The notes beneath the pieces were generated by a model that saw nothing but the letters and a program-made list of their open reading frames with translations, did no database searches and was not told the origin of the DNA. This document shows positions 20,464 through 21,205 of a stretch of 21,205 nucleotides of DNA, one piece after another; within the stretch, counting starts at the first letter, position 1; each line of letters starts with the position of its first letter. The stretch is from positions 1 through 21,205 of the forward strand of contig JAKLGS010000007.1 in NCBI GenBank assembly GCA_022710505.1. The letters run 5' to 3'. The DNA comes from Patescibacteria group bacterium (GTDB taxonomy: Bacteria; Patescibacteriota; WWE3; UBA101185; UBA10185). The translations under genes and the position numbers were made by a program.

Positions 20464-21205
20464 ATGCACAGTGGTAATATAACCATCGAAAATATTACTA
20501 AAATAGAAGGTTCGGCGGGACTTGATGTCACAATTGAGAATGGAAAAGTAATTGATGTGAAATTCAAAATCCAGGATTCCAGAAGATTTTTTACAGACGC
20601 AGTTAAGACAAAACCCTTTATCTCCGCCCCATCTTTTTTATCAAGAATATGTGGAACGTGTTCCGTAGCACACCTTTTTGCTACCATCAAAGCGATAGAA
20701 AACTCACAGGAAATTGAAGTCACAGAACAAACTAAAACCTTAAGAAGGTTAGCTTACGACGCACTAATAATTAGGGACCATGCCCTTCATTTATATTTTT
20801 TCGTTCTACCTGATCTATTGGGGTTAGATTCAATTTTGGATATCCCTGACGACCATGATAATTTAGGACACACACTTCTTCACGATTCTTTTGATATAAA
20901 ACAATTAGGAACTGATATATCAGAAGTGGTTATCGGAGCGGCCATACATGCTCCTATACCAACCATCGGTGGTTTTTTAAAATTACCCGATGAATCAAAA
21001 TTTCCCGAACTTTTAAATAGACTAGAGAAAATAAGGCCACAGGTTTTAAGAGGAATAAAAGCTTTTTACGATTACGGCGCTTCTCTTGAGCAAGATGTAG
21101 ACTACGTGGCTTTAAGAAATGAGAATAAATTTGATTTTCTAGAGGGTACTCTGATTAGTTTAGACGGAAGAAAAATACCACCTGAAAAATTCTTGGAACA
21201 TTTTG
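20464..21205 (+). CDS. [NiFe] hydrogenase large subunit, 5' part (runs off the window)
   Basis: 247 codons from the ATG at 20464, open to the window edge. The N-terminal ITKIEGSAGLDV has the conserved Glu (E15). RICGTCSVAH (61-70) is the L1 motif, with C63 and C66 as the first pair of Ni-Fe ligands and H70 following. The C-terminal L2 motif (DPCxxCxxH type) lies outside the window, so an active metal site cannot be confirmed. Downstream motifs such as LRRLAYDALIIRDHALHLYFFVLPDLLG fit group-3-like large subunits. The start is supported by the 2-nt spacing after the small subunit and by motif position. H2 oxidation or evolution and the electron partner are undecided. Confidence 0.92.
   Translation, partial: MHSGNITIENITKIEGSAGLDVTIENGKVIDVKFKIQDSRRFFTDAVKTKPFISAPSFLSRICGTCSVAHLFATIKAIENSQEIEVTEQTKTLRRLAYDALIIRDHALHLYFFVLPDLLGLDSILDIPDDHDNLGHTLLHDSFDIKQLGTDISEVVIGAAIHAPIPTIGGFLKLPDESKFPELLNRLEKIRPQVLRGIKAFYDYGASLEQDVDYVALRNENKFDFLEGTLISLDGRKIPPEKFLEHF

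Noticed and set aside
20448..20723. Minus-strand frame over the hydrogenase large subunit start
   Set aside because: The plus strand encodes an unmistakable hydrogenase L1 motif there, so the opposite frame is a shadow.

Overview
The window is AT-rich, gene-dense DNA that uses the standard bacterial code: several genes end in TGA, and no CDS reads through it. The gene mix suggests a small-genome member of the Candidate Phyla Radiation (Patescibacteria). It includes FtsH, TatD, a short DivIC-like protein, a DUF5652 protein, a [NiFe] hydrogenase coupled to a cytochrome b5 membrane protein, single-copy tRNAs and very few Shine-Dalgarno sites. I cannot name the lineage from sequence alone.

Layout. 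Positions 1-120 hold the C-terminus of an upstream gene. Positions 117-8391, minus strand, form a long block: a DivIC/FtsB-like protein, initiator tRNA-fMet, a terminator, an elongator-type tRNA-Met, FtsH, TatD, two membrane glycosyltransferases (GT2 and WecA/MraY-like), an OmpR-type response regulator with a degraded receiver, and a UbiA/decaprenyl-phosphate phosphoribosyltransferase-like enzyme. The last five suggest control and synthesis of polyprenyl-linked cell-surface glycans. Positions 8378-10532 carry a divergent Xer-type recombinase lacking two expected catalytic residues, a small four-helix membrane protein, and an AbrB/PIN toxin-antitoxin pair with tandem palindromes upstream. Positions 10738-12417 encode a cytoplasmic transglutaminase-like protein.

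Positions 12418-13129 and 14382-15027 are non-coding islands around tRNA-Ile(UAU) and tRNA-Asn(GUU). Both contain broken copies of the neighbouring tRNA joined to hairpins. The Asn island is a two-copy, 193-bp tandem array in which each unit repeats the tRNA's upstream sequence and first 9 nt, then adds three hairpins. Between the islands lie a ribosome-hibernation factor (HPF/RaiA) and a DUF1189-like membrane protein. Many hairpins here share a loop motif related to CACTTCGTTC or CGCTTCGCT while their stems differ. This is the strongest candidate for something undescribed.

Positions 15028-19015 are accessory: a small Cys-containing membrane protein, a possible gene remnant cut by a hairpin, a secreted protein with a Pro-Thr linker of Chloroflexota style, a DUF1877/YfbM-like protein, a Cys-rich mini-protein, and a multi-pass membrane protein. 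Positions 19058-21205 begin a hydrogenase operon: DUF5652, membrane cytochrome b plus b5 domain, small subunit, and a large subunit cut by the window edge.

Expression. Six genes have a -10 box ending 6-7 nt before the start codon, which implies leaderless mRNAs. Two accessory genes (15670 and 17642) instead have consensus sigma70-type promoters, ordinary leaders and strong Shine-Dalgarno sites, and may have been acquired recently.
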